In this document: piece after piece, positions 18,401 to 27,167 of the stretch | Position numbering within the stretch: the stretch's first letter is position 1 | Layout: every line of letters starts with the position of its first letter | NCBI RefSeq assembly: GCF_001953975.1 | Contig: NZ_MBEJ01000069.1 | Coordinates: 90,158-154,157 of the forward strand | Source of the DNA: Mycobacterium sp. NS-7484 | GTDB lineage: Bacteria > Actinomycetota > Actinomycetes > Mycobacteriales > Mycobacteriaceae | Reading direction: 5' to 3' | Length of the DNA stretch: 64,000 nt | Translations under genes and position numbers: made by a program | The notes under the pieces: model-generated | The model's database searches: none | Seen by the model: the letters and a program-made list of their open reading frames with translations, nothing else | Told to the model about the DNA's origin: nothing

Positions 18401-20603
18401 CGGTCAGATCGTCCATCGCGGGACTGTGGAAGGCCACGTCGGTGTTGACTCGGCGCACCACGATGCCCTGCTCGGCCCACATGCAGCAGACCTCGTCGAC
18501 GGCGGCGGTGCGGCCCGAGATGACACAGGATTCGGCCGACGCACTGATCGCCGCCACCACATCGGTGCGGCCGGTCAGCCGGGTTTCGGCCTCCGCGAAC
18601 GGCAGCCGCACCAATGCCATGGCGCCATGGCCCATCACCGCACGGAAGCCACGCGCGCGATAGCAGGCGACGGCTGCACCCTGGTGCAGCTCGAACACCC
18701 CGGAAACCACGCAGGCCGCGACCTCACCGACCGAGTGCCCGATCACCGCGGCCGGCCGTACCCCGCGCTCACGCAGGACCGCGGCCAATCCGACCTGCAT
18801 GGCGAAGGTCAGCGCCTGAACCCGGTCGGTGCCACCGAGTTCACCGGTGCTCAGCGCCTCGCGGGCGGAGAAGCCGAGCTCCGGACCGAACACCTCGTCG
18901 ACCTCGTCGATGAGGCGGGCGAAAGTTGGCTCGTGCGTGAGGAGTTCACGCCCCATACCGGCCCAGTGGGAACCGTGTCCGGAGAACACCCACACCGCAT
19001 CGCGGGCCTGCCCGCCCGGGAGCGTACCGGTGACCAGGGTGCTGCTGGATTCACCGCGGGCCAGGGCGTCGAGACCGGCGATCAACTCATGTCGCTGCTC
19101 GGCGACGATCGCGGCTCGGACAGGCTCGTGGGTACGGCGAGTCCACAGCGTGGCGGCCACCGGCGCCACTGCCTGATGCCCCGTTCTGAGGTGGTCGGCC
19201 AGTGCCGCGGCCTGATGTGCCAGGCGTTGTTGGGACCGCGCGGACAGCGGGACGATGACCGGACCGGGCGCGATGCGGTTCGTCGTCGGCCGTGGCGTCG
19301 GTGCCTCTTCGAGCAGGACGTGCGCGATCGTGCCGCCGTAGCCGTAGCTGCAGACCGCCGCCCGACGCGGGGTGTCGGTGCGCGCCCACGGCTCGACTTC
19401 GGTGGGAACCCGAAGCCCGCTGTTGGCCCAGTCGACGGCATCCGTCAGTTGCCGCAGCCCGGCGGTGGGTGGGATCGCCTCATGGTGCAGTGCCAGGACC
19501 GTCTTGATCAGGCCCATCACCCCGGCGCCGCCCTCCAGGTGGCCGATGTTGGGTTTGACCGATCCGATCCGGCATCGATCCTGCTCGTCACGTCCGGCGC
19601 CGTACACCTCGGCGAGCGCCCCGACCTCGGTGGGATCGCCTGTGGGAGTGCCGGTTCCATGGGCTTCGACGTATCCCACACTCGCCGGATCGACCCCGGA
19701 GGCCCGGCAGGCCAGCCGGAACATGTCAACCTGGGCGGCGCCGTTGGGTGACATGATGCCGACCGTGCGCCCGTCCTGAGCGGTGGCACCGCCGCGGACC
19801 ACCGCCAGGATGCGGTCACCGTCGCGTTCGGCGTCGGCGAGCCGTTTGAGCACCACCACACCGGCGCCCTCGCCGCGTCCGTATCCGTCGGCGGCGGCAT
19901 CGAAGGTCTTGCAGCGACCGTCGGGCGCGGTGGCGCCGGCCTCGTCCAGGACACGGGTCAGGCCCGGCCCGATCAGTGCGCTGACCCCGCCGGCCAGAGC
20001 CAGCGACGTCTCCCCGGCGCGCAGCATCTGACACGCTTGGTGCACCGCGACCAGCGAGGCTGCGCATGCCGCATCCAGCGCCACGCTCGGACCGCGGAGA
20101 TCCAACAGGTGTGACACCCGATTGGCGATACCGCACAGCGATGTGCCGATGCCGGTCCAGGCGTCGATGCCGGACAGGTCTTCCATGATCAATTTGCCGT
20201 AGTCGTCGGAGTTGACGCCCATCAGCACGGCGGTGTCACTGCCGGCCAGCGTTTTGGGCGATACCCCGGCGTGTTCGAGTGCCTCCCAGCTGACCTCGAG
20301 CGCCAACCGCTGCTGTGGGTCCATCACCTCGGCCTCGCGAGGCGAGACGCCGAAGAACTCGGCGTCGAATCCGGCGAGATCGTCGAGGAAGGTGCCCAGT
20401 CGGGTGACCTCACGCAGCACCGCGGCATTGCGCGGGTCCCGCTGCAGATACGGCTCCCACCGATCCTCGGGCACCTCCGTGACGTGGCTGCGCCCGTCGA
20501 GCAGGAAGTTCCAGAAGTCCGACGGAGTGGCGATGCTGCCGGCGACACGGCAGGCCAGGCCGATCACAGCGACAGGCTCGGAGACGAAAGGTTCCGGCGC
20601 CAT
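15405..20603 (-). CDS. Iterative type I PKS, 6-methylsalicylic acid synthase type (KS-AT-DH/TH-KR-ACP)
   Basis: A 1732-residue single-module polyketide synthase. Seen: ketosynthase with Cys180 in LDAACAASL, His315 in VEAHGTGT and His355 in NIGHLEGG; acyltransferase with Ser624 in GHSVGE and VAFH at 723-726, the malonyl-type variant; dehydratase/thiohydrolase hot-dog motif HPVQGTEIVP with His929; ketoreductase loop TGGTGVLG and active-site region FSSCGYL...GAYGCAN; C-terminal ACP site LGVDSIM. No enoylreductase or thioesterase. Order, length and the GTEIVPAA signature are those of 6-methylsalicylic acid synthases (fungal 6-MSAS, bacterial ChlB1-type). Its place between mbtA and mbtI and its own iron box suggest it provides a 6-methylsalicyl starter for mycobactin. 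Orsellinate- or naphthoate-type products are alternatives. Confidence 0.88.
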   Translation of the reverse strand: MAPEPFVSEPVAVIGLACRVAGSIATPSDFWNFLLDGRSHVTEVPEDRWEPYLQRDPRNAAVLREVTRLGTFLDDLAGFDAEFFGVSPREAEVMDPQQRLALEVSWEALEHAGVSPKTLAGSDTAVLMGVNSDDYGKLIMEDLSGIDAWTGIGTSLCGIANRVSHLLDLRGPSVALDAACAASLVAVHQACQMLRAGETSLALAGGVSALIGPGLTRVLDEAGATAPDGRCKTFDAAADGYGRGEGAGVVVLKRLADAERDGDRILAVVRGGATAQDGRTVGIMSPNGAAQVDMFRLACRASGVDPASVGYVEAHGTGTPTGDPTEVGALAEVYGAGRDEQDRCRIGSVKPNIGHLEGGAGVMGLIKTVLALHHEAIPPTAGLRQLTDAVDWANSGLRVPTEVEPWARTDTPRRAAVCSYGYGGTIAHVLLEEAPTPRPTTNRIAPGPVIVPLSARSQQRLAHQAAALADHLRTGHQAVAPVAATLWTRRTHEPVRAAIVAEQRHELIAGLDALARGESSSTLVTGTLPGGQARDAVWVFSGHGSHWAGMGRELLTHEPTFARLIDEVDEVFGPELGFSAREALSTGELGGTDRVQALTFAMQVGLAAVLRERGVRPAAVIGHSVGEVAACVVSGVFELHQGAAVACYRARGFRAVMGHGAMALVRLPFAEAETRLTGRTDVVAAISASAESCVISGRTAAVDEVCCMWAEQGIVVRRVNTDVAFHSPAMDDLTAALAENVARLQPPSEAEIPLYTTALADPRSAAPRNADYWVQNLRGQVRFAEAVTAAAEDGHRLFLEVSAHPVVSHSVVETLLHLGMDDHAVVPLLRRNTSESAAVTAAVASLYCHGADVERGVAAVDSWDAELPVTQWQHRRFWRTPSPPPGGRAVHDTAGHTLLGGRTEVAGTVATRMWQTRLDFDTRPYPGDHPVQGTEIVPAAVLLNTFLTAAGNGTGAGAATPVGAAITDVRLRTPVAPARARDLQVVLQDRELTLASRLAEGQDGGWLTHSSAVVPADDVPVESALAAIDLVAARARCTEQLAPRHVIDTLAELGVAAMGFEWVIKDLRRGEGELLASVSSEADGSQPCTWASLVDAATSAASTIFDGPPRLRMPARIERVHVYGAPQATAMLSVRRRPGTTTTDVVITDETGAVLLAIGGMTFEELENPGREWSAADTRRIVHRVAWHPVSARDEQSPSGVVLVGGDVDRLESAVDDLTAAAVPYRAVEEPEELETLIESGSLPVTLGDSPVVLVLPRDDDSPETAVDLVTRTLAVQQRLGVSARLWALTIGVHEGGDLIHAPLWGLGRVAAAEHPQLWGGVVDVADGCLPLTALGSLPGHGVVVVRDGVNFAARLAASESGAAAAQDAQMHCVPGGTYLITGGTGVLGLRMAQRLADLGARRLVLLSRSGLGDRSAWTHGNQSAAVRAVTALEERGVSVTVASVDLGAPGSADALREVLRPLPPVRGVIHAAGVEAGALLMNTTSDEFAAAMHPKVHGTFVLNEVFPPGQLDWMVLFSSCGYLAGFPGQGAYGCANSFLDVMARHRRSLGDRTTAVAWTAWRGLGMGSTSEFVAAQLDALGMGTVAADDAMRALDLAMRENTANVVVLPVLPAAAAVPILADVAPEEEPDRDAEPVTAAGEFDTEHVAAHVLTAVASQLGLPEADVNIDLPLVELGVDSIMTVRLRRQLEKQTGLSLPPTLLWEHPTAAAVTARIIEMLTPAVECEVSAGG

Positions 20604-20630
20604 GTCAGCAGGATCCCGAGCGAAGGAAAG

Positions 20631-20649
20631 TCTGGATAGGCTTGCCTAA
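20631..20649 (-). promoter_or_regulatory. Predicted IdeR iron box upstream of the 6-MSAS-type PKS gene
   Basis: TCTGGATAGGCTTGCCTAA (plus strand) matches 14 of 19 positions of the IdeR consensus by hand count, as good as the mbtA-mbtB box. It ends 28 bases before the PKS start codon, so the PKS should be iron-repressed with the siderophore genes. Confidence 0.68.
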
Positions 20650-20689
20650 ATACGCTGCGGACATGCGGACCATAGTGGCACACGGCCGA

Positions 20690-20721
20690 CAGGTTCGGGA
20701 GGACTACCCCGCCCGAACCTG
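20690..20721 (-). terminator. Inverted repeat between mbtI and the PKS gene, possible terminator
   Basis: Perfect 10-base arms CAGGTTCGGG (20690-20699) and CCCGAACCTG (20712-20721) with a 12-base loop. It lies 100 bases after the mbtI stop and ahead of the PKS iron box, so it may separate the two transcripts. There is no U-tract, as is common for mycobacterial hairpin terminators. A second smaller inverted repeat (TACCGTC...GACGGTA, 20765-20784) lies nearer mbtI. Confidence 0.45.
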
Positions 20722-20820
20722 TGAATCTACTGGGAGGCCCCCGACCGGCTGTGACGTGCAGTTATACCGTCGACGTGGACGGTAAGACCTGCAGTTTCGT
20801 CGGCTTTGGCCCGTGTTAGC

Positions 20821-22278
<1,458 letters not shown>

Positions 22279-22346
22279 CTACGAGAGCACATACTTTCGC
22301 ACAGATACCTCACAGATTTCGCACAGGAACCGCCGCGCTCCGCGCC

Positions 22347-23519
22347 TTACCCCAGCAGGTCGCGCACCACCGCGTCGGCAAGCAGACGTCCACGGTCGGT
22401 CAACACCAGCGAGGACTGGTGCGCGGCCAAAAGACCTTCACTACACAGGGTTTCGGCTCGAGACCGTTCGCCGGAATCGAGCAGCGCCACCGGGAGCCCG
22501 TCACGAATCCTGACCCGCAGCATCACGTCCTCGACATGCCGATCGCGCGCACCGAGCTCCTCGAAATCGGCGATCGGCAACCTGCCGTCGGCCAACGCTT
22601 GGGCATAAGCGTTGGGGTGCTTGACATTCCACCAACGCGTCGACCCGAGGAAGCCGTGCGCTCCCGGACCGGCGCCCCACCACTCACCGCCGTTCCAATA
22701 GCCGAGGTTGTGCCGGCATTCCCCGCCGGCGCGGCTCCAGTTCGACACCTCATACCAATTCAGCCCGGCCGCTGACAGCCGGGCATCGAGCAGTTCGTAA
22801 CGCTGGGCCAGCACATCGTCGTCGGGCCGGGCGATCTCGCCGCGACGTACCCGCCGGGCCAGTGCCGTGCCGTCCTCGACGATGAGCGAGTACGCGGACA
22901 CATGGTCGACGCCGGCGGCCACCGCAACGTCGATCGAGCGCCGCAGATCGTCATCGCTCTCCCCCGGCGTGCCGTAGATCAGGTCGATGTTGACGTGCTC
23001 GAATCCCTCGGCACGGGCCTCCCTCGCCGCCGCCGAGGCCCGCCCCGGCGAGTGCGTGCGATCCAGCACGGCCAAAACTTGCGGTGCCGCCGACTGCATG
23101 CCCAGCGATATCCGGGTGTAACCGGCCTCGCGCAGCGTCGCGAACATCCGCGGTGACGTCGACTCCGGGTTGGCCTCGGTGGTGACCTCGGCGTCGGCGG
23201 CCAGCGCGAAGTTGTCCCGAACGGCGCCCAGGACCGCGGCCAGACCGGCCCCGCCCAGCAACGAGGGGGTACCGCCGCCGACGAACACCGTCTGCACCGG
23301 CACCGAACCGACCTTGGCCGCGGCCAGCCGCAGTTCGACCCGCAATGCAGCCAGCCAGCCGTCCGGGTTGGCGCCCCCGAGTTCGGCCGGCGTATAGGTG
23401 TTGAAGTCGCAGTACCCGCACCGGGTGGCACAGAACGGTACGTGGATGTAGATCCCGAACGGACGGCCGGGCCGGGGCGCCAACTCGGGTTGGCCGGCGG
23501 TCGCGGTGCGGGTACTCAT
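22347..23519 (-). CDS. hemW: Radical SAM protein HemW (HemN/coproporphyrinogen dehydrogenase-like)
   Basis: A 390-residue radical-SAM enzyme with the N-terminal cluster motif CATRCGYC followed by DFNTY, then GGGTPSLL, TTEANPES and LGMQSAAPQVL, and the C-terminal HemN domain (HNLGYWNGGEWWGAGPGAHG). Proteins with this C-x3-C-x2-C layout and length belong to the HemW group, heme chaperones, rather than true oxygen-independent coproporphyrinogen oxidases, although they are often annotated hemN. It occupies the Rv2388c position next to the siderophore locus. It points the same way as mbtI, 128 bases upstream of it, and is divergent from the sulfite-reductase leader. Confidence 0.9.
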   Translation of the reverse strand: MSTRTATAGQPELAPRPGRPFGIYIHVPFCATRCGYCDFNTYTPAELGGANPDGWLAALRVELRLAAAKVGSVPVQTVFVGGGTPSLLGGAGLAAVLGAVRDNFALAADAEVTTEANPESTSPRMFATLREAGYTRISLGMQSAAPQVLAVLDRTHSPGRASAAAREARAEGFEHVNIDLIYGTPGESDDDLRRSIDVAVAAGVDHVSAYSLIVEDGTALARRVRRGEIARPDDDVLAQRYELLDARLSAAGLNWYEVSNWSRAGGECRHNLGYWNGGEWWGAGPGAHGFLGSTRWWNVKHPNAYAQALADGRLPIADFEELGARDRHVEDVMLRVRIRDGLPVALLDSGERSRAETLCSEGLLAAHQSSLVLTDRGRLLADAVVRDLLG

Positions 23520-23609
23520 GAGATTGATTTTCCCAGACTGTCCAGCGCCGACTTTTGCTCACCGTGCGCGCAAATATGGCCCGGTTAGGGCAGGTGACGA
23601 CAATCGTGG

Positions 23610-23615
23610 CACAAT
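23610..23615 (+). promoter_or_regulatory. Predicted -10 element for the leaderless cysteine leader/sirA transcript
   Basis: CACAAT is followed by exactly seven bases and then GTG (23623), the spacing typical of leaderless mycobacterial transcripts whose first base is the start codon. It departs from TANNNT at the first position. An in-frame ATG at 23614 would lie inside this element. Confidence 0.45.
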
Positions 23616-23622
23616 GGCGGAC

Positions 23623-23718
23623 GTGACTGCCGCCCGCAACAGCACCACCCGCATTCAGCTGGTGGCCCGTCGGCATGTCGATTTCAAGCGCGTTTGTAGC
23701 TGTTGCTGTCTGCCTTGA
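23623..23718 (+). CDS. Cysteine-rich leader peptide upstream of sirA (predicted attenuator uORF)
   Basis: A 31-residue ORF (in-frame ATG at 23614 would give 34) ending RVCSCCCLP: four cysteines in a run of five codons right before the stop. Comparable leaderless poly-cysteine ORFs upstream of sulfur genes have been reported in M. smegmatis as cysteine-responsive attenuators. Slow translation of the Cys codons when cysteine is short would alter folding of the following 124-base untranslated region, which contains the hairpin that hides the sirA ribosome-binding site. The peptide itself need have no function. The sequence shows coding potential, cysteine run and position; regulation is by analogy. 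Confidence 0.75.
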   Translation: MTAARNSTTRIQLVARRHVDFKRVCSCCCLP

Positions 23719-23818
23719 TCCTGCGTTGATTTCGGACCCCCGCCCGCCCCATAGTTTCAGCTGGCACCGGATCTGCGCCGCCGGACAGCCACCGGTGATC
23801 TGCGCGGTCTGAATGTCA

Positions 23819-23836
23819 GCTCCTTTGCGAAGGAGC
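23819..23836 (+). promoter_or_regulatory. Hairpin sequestering the sirA Shine-Dalgarno sequence
   Basis: GCTCCTTTGCGAAGGAGC is a perfect seven-base-pair stem with a TGCG loop. The 3' arm AAGGAGC is the Shine-Dalgarno for the sirA GTG start at 23843. When the stem is closed, initiation should be blocked, the expected output element of the upstream cysteine leader. Confidence 0.7.
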
Positions 23837-23842
23837 ACAACA

Positions 23843-25531
23843 GTGACAACCCCCGAGGCCCCCGTGAAGGCCGACCGCCCCGCGAAGAAGCCCCGTGACG
23901 AGGGTCAGTGGGCGCTGGGCAACCGTGAGCCGCTCAACCACCCTGAGACGTTCAAGCAGGAGGACGACGCCCTCAACGTCCGCCAGCGGATCCTCGACGT
24001 CTACTCCAAGCAGGGTTTCGACAGCATCGCCAAGGACGATCTGCGCGGCCGCTTCCGCTGGATGGGCCTCTACACCCAGCGCACCGAGGGCTACGACGGC
24101 ACCTTCACCGGCGACGACAACGCCGACCTGCTGGAAGCCAAGTACTTCATGATGCGGGTGCGCACCGACGGCAAGGCCCTCTCGGCACAGGCCGTGCGCA
24201 CCCTGGGGCAGATCTCGGTGGACTTCGCCCGCGACAGCGCCGACATCACCGACCGGGAGAACCTGCAGTACCACTGGCTACGCATCGAGGACATTCCGGA
24301 GATCTGGCGGCGCCTCGACGAGGTCGGGCTGCAGACCATGGAGGCCTGCGGCGACTGCCCGCGCGGCATGCTCGGCTCCCCGGTGGCCGGGGATTCTCTG
24401 GACGAGGTGCTCGATCCCACCCCGGCACTGCGGGCGATCGAAGAGCGCTACATCGGCAACCCGGAGTTCTCCAACCTGCCGCGTAAGTACAAGACCGCGA
24501 TCTCGGGTCTTCAGGACGTCGCCCACGAGATCAACGACGTCTCGTTCATCGGCGTCAACCATCCCGAGCACGGTCCGGGCCTGGACGTCTGGGTCGGCGG
24601 CGGCCTGTCCACCAACCCGATGCTGGCCCAGCGCCTCGGCGTGTGGGTGCCGTTGGAGGAGGTCGCCGATGTCTGGGAAGGCATCACCTCGATCTTCCGG
24701 GACTACGGCTACCGCCGGCTGCGGTCCAAGGCCCGGCTGAAGTTCCTGGTCAAGGACTGGGGCCCGCAGAAGTTCCGCGAGGTGCTCGAAACCGAATACC
24801 TCAAGCGTCCCCTCATCGACGGTCCGGCCCCCGCGCAGGTGCCGCACACCGTCGATCACGTCGGCGTGCAGAAGATCCGCAACGGGCTCAATGCGGTGGG
24901 CGCCTCGGCCATCGCCGGCCGGGTTTCGGGCACGATCCTGACCAAGGTGGCCGACCTGATGGAGGCCGCCGGCTCGGACCGCGCGCGGTTGACCGCCTAC
25001 CAGAAGCTGATCATTCTCGACGTCCCCGATGAGAAGCTCGACGCGCTGCGCGACGGTCTGGAGGCGCTCGGCCTGGACACCCGGCCGTCGCACTGGCGCC
25101 GCAACCTGATGGCCTGCACCGGCATCGAGTACTGCAAGCTGAGCTTCGCCGACACCCGTGGTCGCGCCCAGCATCTGGTTCCCGAGCTGGAGGCCCGGCT
25201 CGGCGATCTGAACGCCGAACTCGACGTGCCGATCACAGTGAACCTCAACGGCTGCCCCAACTCGTGCGCCCGTATCCAGGTCGCCGACATCGGCTTCAAG
25301 GGCCAGATGGTCGACGACGGCAACGGCCCGGAAGAGGGCTTCCAGGTCCACCTCGGCGGCAGCCTCGGCCTCGACAGCGGTTTCGGCCGCAAGCTACGCC
25401 AGCACAAGGTTCTGGCCACCGAGCTCGTCGACTACATCGATCGGGTGGTCCGCAATTTCGTGAAACAACGCGAGGACGGTGAGCGTTTCGCTCAGTGGGC
25501 GGTGCGGGCCGACGAAGACGATTTGCGATGA
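23843..25531 (+). CDS. sirA: Ferredoxin-dependent assimilatory sulfite reductase
   Basis: Reduces sulfite to sulfide with siroheme and a 4Fe-4S cluster. The 562-residue protein closely resembles M. tuberculosis NirA (563 residues), shown to be a sulfite rather than nitrite reductase. Seen: FRWMGLYTQR and EACGDCPR, which hold the Tyr and Cys of the active-site cross-link in NirA; the cluster/siroheme cysteines in TGIEYCKLSF and NLNGCPNSCAR; and the conserved RPSHWRRNLMAC region. I chose GTG 23843 because AAGGAGC precedes it by seven bases; the open frame extends to 23813 without a better site. Its stop overlaps the cysH start (ATGA), so reduction of APS and sulfite is co-translated. Confidence 0.95.
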   Translation: MTTPEAPVKADRPAKKPRDEGQWALGNREPLNHPETFKQEDDALNVRQRILDVYSKQGFDSIAKDDLRGRFRWMGLYTQRTEGYDGTFTGDDNADLLEAKYFMMRVRTDGKALSAQAVRTLGQISVDFARDSADITDRENLQYHWLRIEDIPEIWRRLDEVGLQTMEACGDCPRGMLGSPVAGDSLDEVLDPTPALRAIEERYIGNPEFSNLPRKYKTAISGLQDVAHEINDVSFIGVNHPEHGPGLDVWVGGGLSTNPMLAQRLGVWVPLEEVADVWEGITSIFRDYGYRRLRSKARLKFLVKDWGPQKFREVLETEYLKRPLIDGPAPAQVPHTVDHVGVQKIRNGLNAVGASAIAGRVSGTILTKVADLMEAAGSDRARLTAYQKLIILDVPDEKLDALRDGLEALGLDTRPSHWRRNLMACTGIEYCKLSFADTRGRAQHLVPELEARLGDLNAELDVPITVNLNGCPNSCARIQVADIGFKGQMVDDGNGPEEGFQVHLGGSLGLDSGFGRKLRQHKVLATELVDYIDRVVRNFVKQREDGERFAQWAVRADEDDLR

Positions 25532-26271
25532 GCCGCTTGCGCGAAGAGCGGGCAGAAGCGATGAGTGGAGCGAGAGCTGTGACCGAGGAACAACTCAAGG
25601 AGCTGGCCGAGCGCGGTGCGGCCGAACTGGCCGATGCCAGTGCCGAGGAGCTGCTGCGCTGGACCGACGAACATTTTCGCGGGTCCTACGTGGTGGCGTC
25701 CAACATGCAGGATGCGGTCCTGGTCGAGATGGCCGCCAAGGTACGTCCGGGTGTGGACGTGTTGTTCCTCGACACCGGCTATCACTTCGCCGAGACCATC
25801 GGCACCCGGGACGCCGTGGAGGCGGTCTACGACGTGCGGGTGGTCAACGTGGCCCCGGAGCGCACCGTCGCACAGCAGGACGAGCTGCTCGGCAAGGACC
25901 TGTTCTCCCGGGACGCCGGCGAGTGCTGCCGGCTGCGCAAGGTCGAGCCGTTGAGCAAAGCCCTGAGTGGCTACCGCGCCTGGGTCACCGGCATCCGCCG
26001 GGTCGAGGCGCCGACGCGGGCCAACGCGCCGTTGATCAGTTGGGACGCCGCGTTCGGTCTGGTCAAGATCAACCCGATCGCAGCCTGGTCTGACGAGGAC
26101 ATGCAGGCCTACATCGACGCCAACGACATTCTGGTCAACCCCCTTGTCTACGAGGGCTATCCGTCGATCGGATGCGCCCCGTGCACCAGCAAGCCGGCCG
26201 CAGGTGCCGATCCGCGCAGCGGCCGGTGGGCCGGACAAGCCAAGACCGAATGCGGGCTGCACGCCTCGTGA
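25528..26271 (+). CDS. cysH: APS reductase (adenylyl-sulfate reductase, thioredoxin-dependent)
   Basis: Reduces adenosine 5'-phosphosulfate to sulfite in assimilatory sulfate reduction. The 247-residue protein carries the paired-cysteine cluster motifs that distinguish bacterial APS reductases from PAPS reductases: CCRLRKVEPL in the middle and GCAPCTSKP near the end, ligands for a 4Fe-4S cluster, plus the catalytic C-terminal ECGLH. The N-terminal SNMQDAVLVEM and FLDTGYHFAET segments form the nucleotide-binding fold. The ATG at 25528 overlaps the sirA stop by four bases; a GTG-initiated extension to 25495 would lie inside sirA and is unlikely. Confidence 0.95.
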   Translation: MSRLREERAEAMSGARAVTEEQLKELAERGAAELADASAEELLRWTDEHFRGSYVVASNMQDAVLVEMAAKVRPGVDVLFLDTGYHFAETIGTRDAVEAVYDVRVVNVAPERTVAQQDELLGKDLFSRDAGECCRLRKVEPLSKALSGYRAWVTGIRRVEAPTRANAPLISWDAAFGLVKINPIAAWSDEDMQAYIDANDILVNPLVYEGYPSIGCAPCTSKPAAGADPRSGRWAGQAKTECGLHAS

Positions 26272-26278
26272 GGTTTCC

Positions 26279-26992
26279 GTGACGCTCGTTCTCACCGCAC
26301 ACGGCAGCGCGGACCCGCGTTCGTCGGCGAACGCGCGCGCCATCGGCGGGCACCTGCGCCGTCTGCTGCCCGAGACCGAGGTGCGGGTCGCGTTCTGTGA
26401 GCAGAACGCACCCAATCTCACCGAGGTGCTCCCCGAGGTCGACGCCGGGGCCGTGGTGGTGCCGCTGCTGCTCGGCAGCGCCTACCACGCCCGGATCGAC
26501 ATCCCAGAGCTCATCGCCGACTCCGGCGCTGAGGTGATCCAGGCCGACGTGCTCGGCGAGGACCCCCGATTGCTGCAGGTGGTGCGCGAACGACTCAGCG
26601 CGGTCGGGGTGTCACGCTTCGACGCCGGGCTGGGCGTCATCCTGGTCGGCGTGGGCTCATCACATCCGGCGGCCAACGCCCGCACGGCGGCCCTGGCCGA
26701 GGCCTTGGCCGTCGGTACGCGCTGGGCCGGCACCCACGTGGCGTTCGCCACCGGTCAGACGCCGTCCTTGTCCGAGTCCGTGGACCGGTTACGGGATCGC
26801 GGTGCCCGCCGCCTGGTGATCGCGCCCTGGTTCCTGGCACACGGCCGCATCACCGATCGGGTGGCCGAATTCGCCTCTACCGCAGGGATTCCCATGGCGG
26901 AGCCACTGGGAGCGCACCGGCTGGTGGCGGCCACTGTGCTGGATCGTTATGAAGAGGCGCTGGCCACCCGTCGCGCCGGCTTCGCCGCCTGA
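26279..26992 (+). CDS. che1: Sirohydrochlorin ferrochelatase-like protein (CbiX/SirB family)
   Basis: A 237-residue CbiX-type chelatase with two related halves: LVLTAHGSADPRS with the metal-binding His near the N-terminus and GVGSSHPAANA in the second half, followed by LVIAPWFLAHGRITDR. By position directly after sirA and cysH it most likely inserts iron into sirohydrochlorin to make siroheme for the sulfite reductase. The GTG at 26279 follows the cysH stop by seven bases; the longer open frame starting at 26144 lies within cysH and was rejected. The locus equivalent in M. tuberculosis is Rv2393. A cobaltochelatase role cannot be excluded from sequence. Confidence 0.87.
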   Translation: MTLVLTAHGSADPRSSANARAIGGHLRRLLPETEVRVAFCEQNAPNLTEVLPEVDAGAVVVPLLLGSAYHARIDIPELIADSGAEVIQADVLGEDPRLLQVVRERLSAVGVSRFDAGLGVILVGVGSSHPAANARTAALAEALAVGTRWAGTHVAFATGQTPSLSESVDRLRDRGARRLVIAPWFLAHGRITDRVAEFASTAGIPMAEPLGAHRLVAATVLDRYEEALATRRAGFAA

Positions 26993-27000
26993 TTCCCCTG

Positions 27001-27061
27001 CCGAGCAGACGTAAACCCGTCGATTTCGCGGTGAAATTGAGCGGTTTTGCGTCTGTTCGCG
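27001..27061. repeat. Palindromic intergenic element, copy 1 (possible terminator)
   Basis: Begins ccgagcagacgtaaacccgt and ends cggttttgcgtctgttcgcg; the ends are imperfect reverse complements, giving a long stem. It starts eight bases after the che1 stop. The same element recurs at 38151, also just after a stop codon. Position suggests transcription termination; a dispersed repeat family is the alternative. Confidence 0.7.
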
Positions 27062-27092
27062 ACAGGAGGGGCACCTCGCCCACTTGACTCCC

Positions 27093-27108
27093 ATACCCCA
27101 GGGGGTAT
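27093..27108. promoter_or_regulatory. Predicted CstR/CsoR operator 1 of the sulfide operon
   Basis: ATACCCCAGGGGGTAT, a near-perfect palindrome of the CsoR/CstR operator type (A/T flank, C-run, G-run). A second copy is centred 32 bases further on, about three helical turns, and a third precedes the repressor gene. Confidence 0.75.
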
Positions 27109-27124
27109 ATTTGGACCTATCGAT

Positions 27125-27140
27125 ATACCCCCTCGGGTAT
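27125..27140. promoter_or_regulatory. Predicted CstR/CsoR operator 2 of the sulfide operon
   Basis: ATACCCCCTCGGGTAT, second palindrome, ending 27 bases before the first start codon of the operon. It shares the ATACCCC half-site exactly with operators 1 and 3. Confidence 0.75.
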
Positions 27141-27167
27141 ATGCCATGTCCGCCGAGGAGCCGAACA

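Noticed and set aside
18192..19751. Plus-strand frame of 519 codons opposite the PKS
   Set aside because: Lies over the KS and AT domains of the PKS; no recognisable domain or ribosome-binding site.
23843..25531. Annotating sirA as nitrite reductase
   Set aside because: The close homologue NirA is a sulfite reductase with the Tyr-Cys pair seen here, and the cysH/che1 context is sulfur assimilation.
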